DNA of 34,303 nt, taken from positions 1-34,303 of the forward strand of contig JAFGRH010000022.1 in assembly GCA_016935265.1 (NCBI GenBank), given 5' to 3'. Position 1 is the stretch's first letter, and each line of letters starts with the position of its first letter. The notes under the pieces were generated by a model. That model saw nothing but the letters and a program-made list of their open reading frames with translations. It searched no databases and was not told the origin of the DNA. Shown here in pieces: positions 9,770 through 16,360 of this stretch. The translations under genes were made by a program, and so were the position numbers. The stretch is from Candidatus Woesearchaeota archaeon (lineage in GTDB: Archaea; Nanobdellota; Nanobdellia; Woesearchaeales; UBA10216).

Positions 9770-10100
9770 TCTTCAGCTTTCCTGTTATTTCATCAATCTT
9801 TTTTTCATCAGCAGGCCCTATGCCTAAGCAGGTTACTGTTCCCGGCTTAAGGACAGTCTTTCCCGCATCCTTGATTATTGCAGTTACCAATCCTTTCTTA
9901 GCTGCCATTTTTTTCAGCCTGAAAAGCTCGGTCCTGTTCTCGGCCCACACAGCAATTTTCTTGCCGCCTTCCTGGACCCACTGCTCAATCTCCTCTGACT
10001 TCATTGCGGCATCCACCGCAGCATGCGCAACCTGAACAGCCAGTTTCCCCTTAGGCAGATTGAGGTCCTTCCTTACAGCTATTACGAGCTTTTGGGCCAT
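9762..10100 (-). CDS. pth2: Peptidyl-tRNA hydrolase, Pth2 type
   Basis: MAQKLVIAVRKDLNLPKGKLAVQVAHAAVDAA...KPGTVTCLGIGPADEKKIDEITGKLKII is characteristic. Confidence 0.95.
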   Translation of the reverse strand: MAQKLVIAVRKDLNLPKGKLAVQVAHAAVDAAMKSEEIEQWVQEGGKKIAVWAENRTELFRLKKMAAKKGLVTAIIKDAGKTVLKPGTVTCLGIGPADEKKIDEITGKLKII

Positions 10101-10186
10101 GCCAATAGCTCTCCAGTAGGCATTTATTAACCTTTCCCATTTTTGACAAAGGTTTAAATACTTGCTTAGCCTACTGCCAGTGGGGA

Positions 10187-10333
10187 ATGAAAAGCTACAA
10201 GAGAAAGGCGAGGTTGCTCCAGGCGAGTACCGAATTGTGGCGCGATTACAGCTTTTTGCAGAAAAGCGGCGACTTTGTCTTCATGCCAAGGTCGCTCTAC
10301 AGGAAGACATTGAAAACAAGAAACTTCAAGTGA
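10187..10333 (+). CDS. 48-aa basic hypothetical protein upstream of alba
   Basis: MKSYKRKARLLQASTELWRDYSFLQKSGDFVFMPRSLYRKTLKTRNFK*; ATG lies downstream of TATA ggtttaaatac; stop is 5 nt before the Alba ATG. Confidence 0.6.
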   Translation: MKSYKRKARLLQASTELWRDYSFLQKSGDFVFMPRSLYRKTLKTRNFK

Positions 10334-10338
10334 TAATC

Positions 10339-10620
10339 ATGGCATCGGACAACGCAATCTTTATAGGGACAAAGCCGTTCATGAACTATGTAACTGCAGT
10401 AGTGATGCAGTTCACGACAAAAAATGCCGAGGAGATAATTCTGAAGGCAAGGGGCAAATTCATAAGCCGGGCAGTAGACGTTGCCGAAGTGGCAAGAAAA
10501 AGATTTCTCGAGGGGCAGGTCGACATAAAGACCATAAACATAGACTCAGAAGAGTTCAAGAACAAGGAAGGCAGGCAGGTAAGGGTTTCCACAATCGAGA
10601 TAACGCTTGCAAGGAAATAA
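10339..10620 (+). CDS. alba: Alba family DNA/RNA-binding protein
   Basis: MASDNAIFIGTKPFMNYVTAVVMQFTTKNAEEIILKARGKFISRAVDVAEVARKRF; internal start at 10339 preferred over the ORF-track start at 10162. Confidence 0.92.
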   Translation: MASDNAIFIGTKPFMNYVTAVVMQFTTKNAEEIILKARGKFISRAVDVAEVARKRFLEGQVDIKTINIDSEEFKNKEGRQVRVSTIEITLARK

Positions 10621-10622
10621 TT

Positions 10623-11201
10623 CTAAGCCAGCAGCCCATAAATCCTCGGCGCAACGCTAGTAAAAACCCACACGTTAAATGCTATGTGCGTCGCTATGAA
10701 AAGAATTGTCCTTTCTACCCTGCTGCCAAGGAAAAGGTAGCCGGCAGCTATTATCGCGTCGTAAATAACTGTCAGGATTATCCCTGCCCAAGTAATTCCC
10801 ATCCCCGAGAATACGGGAACAAGAAAGCTCACGGCAATTATTGCTATGAAGGAAACAAATGTGGCGTGGGTAAAGTGCGCCGTAAAAAGGAAAGCGAAGA
10901 AGAGCGATACAACCCCCACAACTGCTGCCGGAATCGTCCCGTAAAGGAGCCCTGTTATCACTGTTCCCATCATCACAAGCTCTATTCCCAGCGATACCCT
11001 GATAGCCCTGTTATAGAGAAGCGAGACAGCGCCTATTGCCGCAAGCGCAGCCATTACCGCGATTCCCTTTATGTAGCTTATTCCAAAGAAAAGAGCTATC
11101 CCCAGCGAAACGCCTATTATAATAGATGCCTTGTCTTTCCAGAGGTCCTTAATAGTAAGAACCTGCTTCCTTGACCAGTTCCTTAGCTCATCCCTTTTCA
11201 T
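10623..11201 (-). CDS. Polytopic membrane protein, tandem paralog A
   Basis: MKRDELRNWSRKQVL... start at 11201; shares NRAIRVSLGIELVMMGTVITGLLYG with the two neighbours. Confidence 0.75.
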   Translation of the reverse strand: MKRDELRNWSRKQVLTIKDLWKDKASIIIGVSLGIALFFGISYIKGIAVMAALAAIGAVSLLYNRAIRVSLGIELVMMGTVITGLLYGTIPAAVVGVVSLFFAFLFTAHFTHATFVSFIAIIAVSFLVPVFSGMGITWAGIILTVIYDAIIAAGYLFLGSRVERTILFIATHIAFNVWVFTSVAPRIYGLLA

Positions 11202-11202
11202 T

Positions 11203-11781
11203 TTATCCAAGCAGCTCAAGCAGCTTTGGCGCAATTACAGCGAAAACCCAGATGTTGAAAGGTATGTCTGTTGCGGCAAAAAGAAAGGACTTCCACGGCT
11301 GGCTCCCGAGCAGTATGTAGCCCGGCACAATTATCACGTTATACAGAATAGCCATGAGTATCCCCAGTGAGGTTATGCCCATCCCCTCAAATAGCGGTAT
11401 TGCTATGCTTACTGCCCCCAGCCCTATGAAAGATACCAAAGTGGAGTGCTGGAAGCTCTGGTTGAACACTTCAGCTGCAAAAAGCGCTACAGCTCCCACA
11501 AAAAAGGCTGCCAGCGGGCCGTAAATCACCCCTGCAAGCACCGTCGAGAGCACTATGAACTCAAAGCCGAGCGAAATCCTGACAAACTTATTGTAAAGCA
11601 GCGAGGCAAACCCGAGCAGGATAAGCAGGAGCAGCACTATCCCTGCCTTTACGTATGCCCAGAAAAAAAGCAGCAGCGCAAGGCAGATAACAGCCAGAAA
11701 AACCAGCCTTTTCCTCTTCTTAAGCTGGTCATACCTGAAAACTCGTTCCTTTGCCCACTTCCTGATTTCATTTCTTTCCAT
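11203..11781 (-). CDS. Polytopic membrane protein, tandem paralog B
   Basis: MERNEIRKWAKERVF... start at 11781; NKFVRISLGFEFIVLSTVLAGVIYG parallels paralogs A and C. Confidence 0.75.
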   Translation of the reverse strand: MERNEIRKWAKERVFRYDQLKKRKRLVFLAVICLALLLFFWAYVKAGIVLLLLILLGFASLLYNKFVRISLGFEFIVLSTVLAGVIYGPLAAFFVGAVALFAAEVFNQSFQHSTLVSFIGLGAVSIAIPLFEGMGITSLGILMAILYNVIIVPGYILLGSQPWKSFLFAATDIPFNIWVFAVIAPKLLELLG

Positions 11782-11806
11782 TTTAAAAAGAGCGGGCCTG
11801 CTGGGA

Positions 11807-11893
11807 CTTTCATGCGGCAATCTCATGACGTTATGCACGAAGCGCACCGGTCGGCTTCACGCCGACCTAACGTCCAGGTGGAGTTTGCCACCT
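11807..11893 (-). other. 87-nt tRNA intron in the T-loop (position 59/60)
   Basis: Bulge-helix-bulge-like junction: TTCA(54-57)/TGAA 4-bp helix, bulges AA|A and AG|T; then helix GTGGCAA/TTGCCGC; inner GACGTTA/TAACGTC closing hairpin GGTCGGC-GTGAA-GCCGACC and hairpin TGCGC-TTC-GTGCA. Confidence 0.78.
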
Positions 11894-11914
11894 TTTGAAC
11901 CCAGATTACATGGT

Positions 11915-11929
11915 TTCTGCGTAAAAGCA
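11915..11929 (-). other. 15-nt tRNA intron at about 37/38 in the anticodon loop
   Basis: 22 nt lie between CGTGG and CCATG; removing TGCTTTTACGCAGAA leaves the 7-nt loop CTTCGGA (anticodon TCG). The bulge-helix-bulge is imperfect (CTTC vs GCAG, one mismatch). Confidence 0.7.
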
Positions 11930-11990
11930 CCGAAGCCACGTGTGCGATCCTGGTTACACCACAGGCCCGTGCAGCGAGGAAACTGCGCAC

Positions 11991-11999
11991 TATAAAAAA
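11991..11999 (-). promoter_or_regulatory. TATA box for the tRNA-Arg gene
   Basis: Minus-strand TTTTTTATA ending 22 nt before tRNA G1. Confidence 0.5.
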
Positions 12000-12007
12000 C
12001 CTGTGCT

Positions 12008-12592
12008 TTATGCGGTCATCAAAAACAGCACAGGCTCCCCAAGAACCCTGAATATTACGAAGTTGAACACAAAGTTTCCTGTCAGGAAGAAAACAAGCTT
12101 CATCCTGAGCTCAACATCCGGCTGTATCATGTAGAGCGGCTGGGCAATTACATTGTAAACCACCACTCCAAGCATGCCCGCCCAGAATATGTTAACGTTA
12201 TATCCTGCAGCTATGGCAGCGGCTATGCCGGCAGATGCCCTCGCAGGAATGTAGCCGATTACAAAAGCGTCAATTGCGGACGAAGCAATCTCCGCGGCAA
12301 TCGTAACAACTATGCCGAAAATCGCCCCTGCCCAAATGCCGTAAACATAGCCGACAAGGACTGTTCCGAACGTTACAAGCTCAAAAGCAGGCGGTATCCT
12401 GATTACGCGCTTGTAAACCTGCGAGAACGTTCCAGCTAAAGCAAGAATCCCTATGCTCACAATAGCCCTCACCTGGCTCGTGAAGAGCATAGCAGCAGCA
12501 ATAACCAGCAGGCTGATGATAACAGCCTTCTTGTTCCTCCTGCCCCACCTGTAAATCCTTCTGGCAAACTCAGGAACACGCTTCTTAACCAT
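12008..12592 (-). CDS. Polytopic membrane protein, tandem paralog C
   Basis: KRVIRIPPAFELVTFGTVLVGYVYG parallels paralogs A and B; basic N-terminus followed by TM helices. Confidence 0.75.
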   Translation of the reverse strand: MVKKRVPEFARRIYRWGRRNKKAVIISLLVIAAAMLFTSQVRAIVSIGILALAGTFSQVYKRVIRIPPAFELVTFGTVLVGYVYGIWAGAIFGIVVTIAAEIASSAIDAFVIGYIPARASAGIAAAIAAGYNVNIFWAGMLGVVVYNVIAQPLYMIQPDVELRMKLVFFLTGNFVFNFVIFRVLGEPVLFLMTA

Positions 12593-12637
12593 GCATTAAT
12601 TACTGTAAAGAAGCCTATAAAAATTTTCTCAAAAAAT

Positions 12638-13297
12638 TTATCTGCTAAAAATCCTGCTTAAAGCGCCAGGCGTCCTGTAATCCTTTTTTTCCTCCATCGG
12701 AAGTGTCAGGTATTTCCTGCTTTCACCCACCTTTTTGAGAAGCGCATCAAAGTTTCCCAGCCTGTCGAAAATTTCCTCAAAAGCCTTTAAGGGCATTTTC
12801 ATTGTTTTTGGCTTTTTCCCCTCTTCAGCCTCACCTACTGTGCGCACATCAGCCAGTTCCGAAGGCTCTTTAAGGGCAGCGTAGGTAGCAAAGCGTATGT
12901 CCCATTCAACCGTTTCTTTTCCAGCCTCGCCATGGTTGTTCCGCGCTACTTCTGCCACTAAGCCGTTGTAATGGGCAAAAGCGCCTAATTTGCTTCTGCC
13001 CCCATTCTCCAAATAATGTATTAAAGTGTCAAGGGCTATGTGGTAAGAAATCATGTTTTCTGTCAGCTGGGAGCCCGGCTTAAGCCGCCTCAGCTCTTCT
13101 CTTATTATCCCCCTAGCTTTTTCGTAATCCCCTATACCTGCCAGTGCATAAGCCTCAACAAGCCTTGCCGCAGGAAGCTGTCCCGGCTTTTTGTAGCTGT
13201 GCAAACTTGTCTCTTCTATCTCTATGACATCCCTTGCCACTTTTTTGAACCTTCCTGCCAGGAGGTCGTCAATTGCGTCTTCTATTAGCATATCCAA
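12638..13297 (-). CDS. Hypothetical TPR-like helical protein
   Basis: 219-aa ORF; helical repeats (ARLVEAYALAGIGDYEKARGIIREELRRL). Confidence 0.65.
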   Translation of the reverse strand: MDMLIEDAIDDLLAGRFKKVARDVIEIEETSLHSYKKPGQLPAARLVEAYALAGIGDYEKARGIIREELRRLKPGSQLTENMISYHIALDTLIHYLENGGRSKLGAFAHYNGLVAEVARNNHGEAGKETVEWDIRFATYAALKEPSELADVRTVGEAEEGKKPKTMKMPLKAFEEIFDRLGNFDALLKKVGESRKYLTLPMEEKKDYRTPGALSRIFSR

Positions 13298-13367
13298 GCC
13301 GGTTGCAGGCTTCCCTTTAAAAAAATTATCACAAAGCTTTTAAAATCATTAACCGCAACTTGTCCGC

Positions 13368-14804
13368 ATGACAAAAAAGGAAGAAAAGAACATCGGAATA
13401 ACAGTCAAGAAATCTGACGACTTCTCCGAGTGGTATACGCAGGCAGTAACCAAGTCCGACCTTGCAGATTATACTTCTGTATCCGGGTGCATCGCGCTGA
13501 AGCCTTACTCTTACGAAATCTGGGAGAAAATAAAGGAAGTCGTCGATTCAAAGCTGAAAAAGCTCGGCGTGAAGAACTGCTACTTCCCGATGTTCATTCC
13601 GGAATCGCTCCTGCAGAAAGAGGCAGACCATGTTGAGGGCTTCAGCCCTGAGGTTGCATGGGTTACGCACGGCGGCGACACAAAGCTTGGCGAAAGGCTT
13701 GCGGTAAGGCCGACTTCAGAAGCCATAATGTATGACTCATATTCAAAATGGATAAGGAGCTGGCGCGATTTGCCACTTAAGCTTAACCAGTGGAACAACG
13801 TAGTAAGGTGGGAGTTCAAGCACCCAGTCGTGCTTTTAAGAACAAGGGAATTTCTTTGGAACGAGGGGCATACTGCCTTCGCAACAAAGGAGGAGGCAGA
13901 GAAGGAAATCGAGCAGGTAATGGCTCTTTACCAGGACGTCTGCGAGAACTACCTTGCGCTCTACGGCATCTCAGGGAAGAAGACAGAAAGCGAGAAGTTC
14001 GCAGGCGCTGTCTACACCAAATCAATAGAGTACCTCCTTCCAAGCGGCAAGGGCGTGCAGGGTCCTGATGCCCATCACGACGGCCAGAACTTTGCAAAGG
14101 CTTACCAGATACAGTTCCTCGACAGGGAAGAGAAGAAAAATTACGTCTGGCAGAACACCTGGGCAATAACCACAAGAATGATTGGGGTTATGATTGCTGT
14201 GCACGGCGATGACAAAGGGCTGGTCCTTCCGCCAAGGCTCGCTCCGATACAGGCTGTCATCGTTCCCATATACACAGCATCAAAAAAAGCAGAAGTAATG
14301 AAGGCAGTTGACTCTGCCGCAAAATCACTGAAGAAATTCTCTTTGGAGGTAGACGACCGAGACTACTCCCCCGGCTGGAAGTTCAACGAGTGGGAGATGA
14401 AAGGCGTTCCTGTCAGGATTGAGATAGGACCGAGGGATGTTGAAAAAAACCAGGCAGTCATCGTAAGGCGCGATAACGGGAAGAAGGAGTTTGTGCCGCT
14501 AAAGTCACTGGCTGCAGGCGTTGAATCAACCCTTGAGGAAATCCAGAAAAGCCTTCTCGCAAAATCAAGGAAATTCCTTCAGGACAACATAGCCGAGGCT
14601 TCTGCAATGAAGCAGCTCGTTGACTCAATCAAGGCAGGCAAAATGGCTCGAGTCTTTTTCTGCGGAAATCTGAAGTGCGAAGAGGAGATTAAAGACAAGA
14701 CTGGCGGAGCAACAGCAAGGTGCATACCTTCTGATGCAAAGAAGGGCAAGTGCGTCCTTTGCGGAAAGGAAGGGCAGACCACCTACTTCGCCAAAGCGTA
14801 TTAG
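13368..14804 (+). CDS. proS: Prolyl-tRNA synthetase, archaeal type
   Basis: NIGITVKKSDDFSEWYTQAV...LAVRPTSEAIMYDSYSKWIRSWRDLPLKLNQWNNVVRWEFKHPVVLLRTREFLWNEGHTAF; C-terminal CxxxCxxE/CxxC segment. Confidence 0.96.
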   Translation: MTKKEEKNIGITVKKSDDFSEWYTQAVTKSDLADYTSVSGCIALKPYSYEIWEKIKEVVDSKLKKLGVKNCYFPMFIPESLLQKEADHVEGFSPEVAWVTHGGDTKLGERLAVRPTSEAIMYDSYSKWIRSWRDLPLKLNQWNNVVRWEFKHPVVLLRTREFLWNEGHTAFATKEEAEKEIEQVMALYQDVCENYLALYGISGKKTESEKFAGAVYTKSIEYLLPSGKGVQGPDAHHDGQNFAKAYQIQFLDREEKKNYVWQNTWAITTRMIGVMIAVHGDDKGLVLPPRLAPIQAVIVPIYTASKKAEVMKAVDSAAKSLKKFSLEVDDRDYSPGWKFNEWEMKGVPVRIEIGPRDVEKNQAVIVRRDNGKKEFVPLKSLAAGVESTLEEIQKSLLAKSRKFLQDNIAEASAMKQLVDSIKAGKMARVFFCGNLKCEEEIKDKTGGATARCIPSDAKKGKCVLCGKEGQTTYFAKAY

Positions 14805-14827
14805 TGCTTACTTTACTTGAACTGCAG

Positions 14828-14922
14828 TTGTCGGCTCGGTTGCTACGCAACTCATTTTTCTCCCCCTTACCTTTTGAAGGGGAGAGAAAAATGACCTTGG
14901 CGACGCCAAGGCGAGCCGGCAA
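14828..14922 (+). ncRNA. Candidate structured RNA / palindromic element: four-way junction
   Basis: 11-bp closing stem TTGTCGGCTCG/CGAGCCGGCAA (one T-G) enclosing three directly abutting hairpins: GTTGC-TAC-GCAAC (14839-14851), TCATTTTTCTC/GAGAAAAATGA extended by CCCCTT/AAGGGG with one bulged A (14852-14894), CCTTGGC-GAC-GCCAAGG (14895-14911). Confidence 0.65.
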
Positions 14923-15020
14923 AAGCAAGAACTCAACAGTGAGACTACCGCATCAAAAAGCTTAAATACAAGCTTGCTAACGGCTTTTCCTAGTACGTGC
15001 ATCAAAAGGGGGTGGAACGT

Positions 15021-15131
15021 ATGGATAGGATGAGCCTGTTAGAGGACTTAAAAGAGCGCATTATGAGCCACAGCAGCGTAACAGATGAGTCAGCTGCCAT
15101 GGAGATAGCGCGCAGGTGGGCTAATACTTGA
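15021..15131 (+). CDS. 36-aa microprotein
   Basis: MDRMSLLEDLKERIMSHSSVTDESAAMEIARRWANT*; RBS-like gggggtgg and upstream TATA cttaaatac. Confidence 0.5.
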   Translation: MDRMSLLEDLKERIMSHSSVTDESAAMEIARRWANT

Positions 15132-15161
15132 TTTTCGTTTAAATACGTCCCTGCGCAGTAT

Positions 15162-15178
15162 AGAAACATTTAAATACT
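15162..15178 (+). promoter_or_regulatory. Strong archaeal promoter gaaacatttaaatac before the first pilin
   Basis: BRE/TATA-like consensus recurring at 10151, 16314, 26142 and 31170; a second copy at about 15138. Confidence 0.6.
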
Positions 15179-15233
15179 ACTTCTTCGAATAGTAGAGTAA
15201 AGATTCAACTTTAAAAAAAGGAGGCGATAGATA

Positions 15234-15746
15234 ATGGTAAAAAAAGCTCAGGCAGCCATGGAGTTCCTGATGACGTATGGCTGGGCCATACTCGTTGTTC
15301 TTGTGGTTATTGGTGCTTTAGCATATTTCGGCGTATTAAACCCGCAGACTCTGCTGCCGGAGAGATGCGAGCTTCAGCAGGGCTTCTACTGCAGGGACTA
15401 TCTTATCAGTGAAGCAACAGACACTATAACAATGAAGCTTGAGAACGGCAGGGGCCAAGGGATTATGGTTGGCGTAGTTAATGCCACAGGCGTTGGAGAA
15501 TTAGCAGGCGTTCAATGCTACAACGAAACATTTAAGCTTTGGAGCTGGGCGGGCAAGGACGGCAAGCACCTTACCAACGGTGAATCTGCTGAGTTTGTAT
15601 TGTATTGCCAACCTAACTCCTTCGAAGGCTTAGCAAACAGCGGAAAGAAGAAGTTCGACCTTACCGTTAGTTGGTACCAGGACGATTCGACTCCTTCGTT
15701 CAACCACACCATGACTGGCCAGCTGTTGGCTAACATAGAAGAATAA
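15234..15746 (+). CDS. Class III signal peptide pilin/archaellin-like protein
   Basis: MVKKAQAAMEFLMTYGWAILVVLVVIGALAYFGVLNPQTLLPERC. Confidence 0.85.
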   Translation: MVKKAQAAMEFLMTYGWAILVVLVVIGALAYFGVLNPQTLLPERCELQQGFYCRDYLISEATDTITMKLENGRGQGIMVGVVNATGVGELAGVQCYNETFKLWSWAGKDGKHLTNGESAEFVLYCQPNSFEGLANSGKKKFDLTVSWYQDDSTPSFNHTMTGQLLANIEE

Positions 15747-15791
15747 GCTTTTTTATTTTTCATCTTTTCTTTTTTCCTTTCCTAGGTTAAA

Positions 15792-16295
15792 ATGTCATCA
15801 AAAGCCCAAGCATCAATGGAGTTTCTTCTTGTCTATGCCTGGGCAATACTTGTTGTTCTTGTCGTTGTCGGCACTCTGGCTTACTTCGGCGTACTTAATC
15901 CAGAAATAATAATCCCTGAAAGATGCCACCTCAGCCAGGGCTTTTACTGCAAGGACCACATACTCTCCGCAGGAGATGATGAGCTGATTCTCCAGGTAAG
16001 GTACGGCGTCGGCCCTGACGCGCTTCTGACAGAGGCTTACGCAACAAACCAGAGAAGGGGCATCTACTGCGAGAACATCAGCCTTAAGGACCTTACCTAC
16101 GGCAAAAATAACGGCTTTTACGTCAAAAGCGGGGACTTGTTTGAAATACTGCTAAGGTGCGACCCTTTTGACGATGACCTTGCTGGCTCAACCAAGGAGA
16201 GGTTTGACCTTAAGCTTCTTTGGCACAGGGTTGATTCTGAAACTTCCTACACCCACACGGCAGAGGGCCAGCTCTTTGCCATGATAGAGGAATAA
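15792..16295 (+). CDS. Class III signal peptide pilin-like protein, paralog of the preceding gene
   Basis: MSSKAQASMEFLLVYAWAILVVLVVVGTLAYFGVLNPEIIIPERCHLSQGFYCKD. Confidence 0.85.
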   Translation: MSSKAQASMEFLLVYAWAILVVLVVVGTLAYFGVLNPEIIIPERCHLSQGFYCKDHILSAGDDELILQVRYGVGPDALLTEAYATNQRRGIYCENISLKDLTYGKNNGFYVKSGDLFEILLRCDPFDDDLAGSTKERFDLKLLWHRVDSETSYTHTAEGQLFAMIEE

Positions 16296-16360
16296 TTCTT
16301 CTTTTACATAAACATTTAAATAAGGCTAACCAATTTAACACTGCTGAAAAAGAGGTAACC

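Larger units (their letters stand above)
11793..11968 (-). tRNA. tRNA-Arg(UCG) gene interrupted by two introns
   Basis: Exons on minus strand: GGGCCTG TG GTGT AACCAGGATC GCAC A CGTGG CTTCGG|...|A CCATG TAAT CTGGG TTCAAA|...|T CCCAG CAGGCCC G. Acceptor 7/7 and T-stem 5/5 Watson-Crick, anticodon stem 5/5 with one G-T, D-stem with one T-G, A15-T48 Levitt pair, T-loop TTCAAAT after splicing, total 74 nt. TATA-like TTTTTTATA lies 22 nt upstream and a T5 run lies directly downstream. Confidence 0.85.

Noticed and set aside
10162-10338. N-terminal extension of the Alba ORF in the ORF track
   Set aside because: Alba homology begins at 10339; the upstream DNA encodes a better small ORF in another frame starting after the TATA box.
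10686-11174. 162-aa plus-strand ORF MRRYEKNCPFYPAAKEK...
   Set aside because: Antisense to membrane paralog A; composition (Tyr/Cys/Asn-rich) is that of the reverse strand of a TM gene.
11921-11927. CTTTTAC read as a Lys (TTT) anticodon loop
   Set aside because: Flanking bases do not form a 5-bp anticodon stem; CGTGG/CCATG supports TCG instead.
11793-11968. tRNA region as a degraded pseudogene
   Set aside because: All stems in the exons are intact, a bulge-helix-bulge can be drawn at the T-loop site, and promoter and T-run are present; decay would not preserve these.
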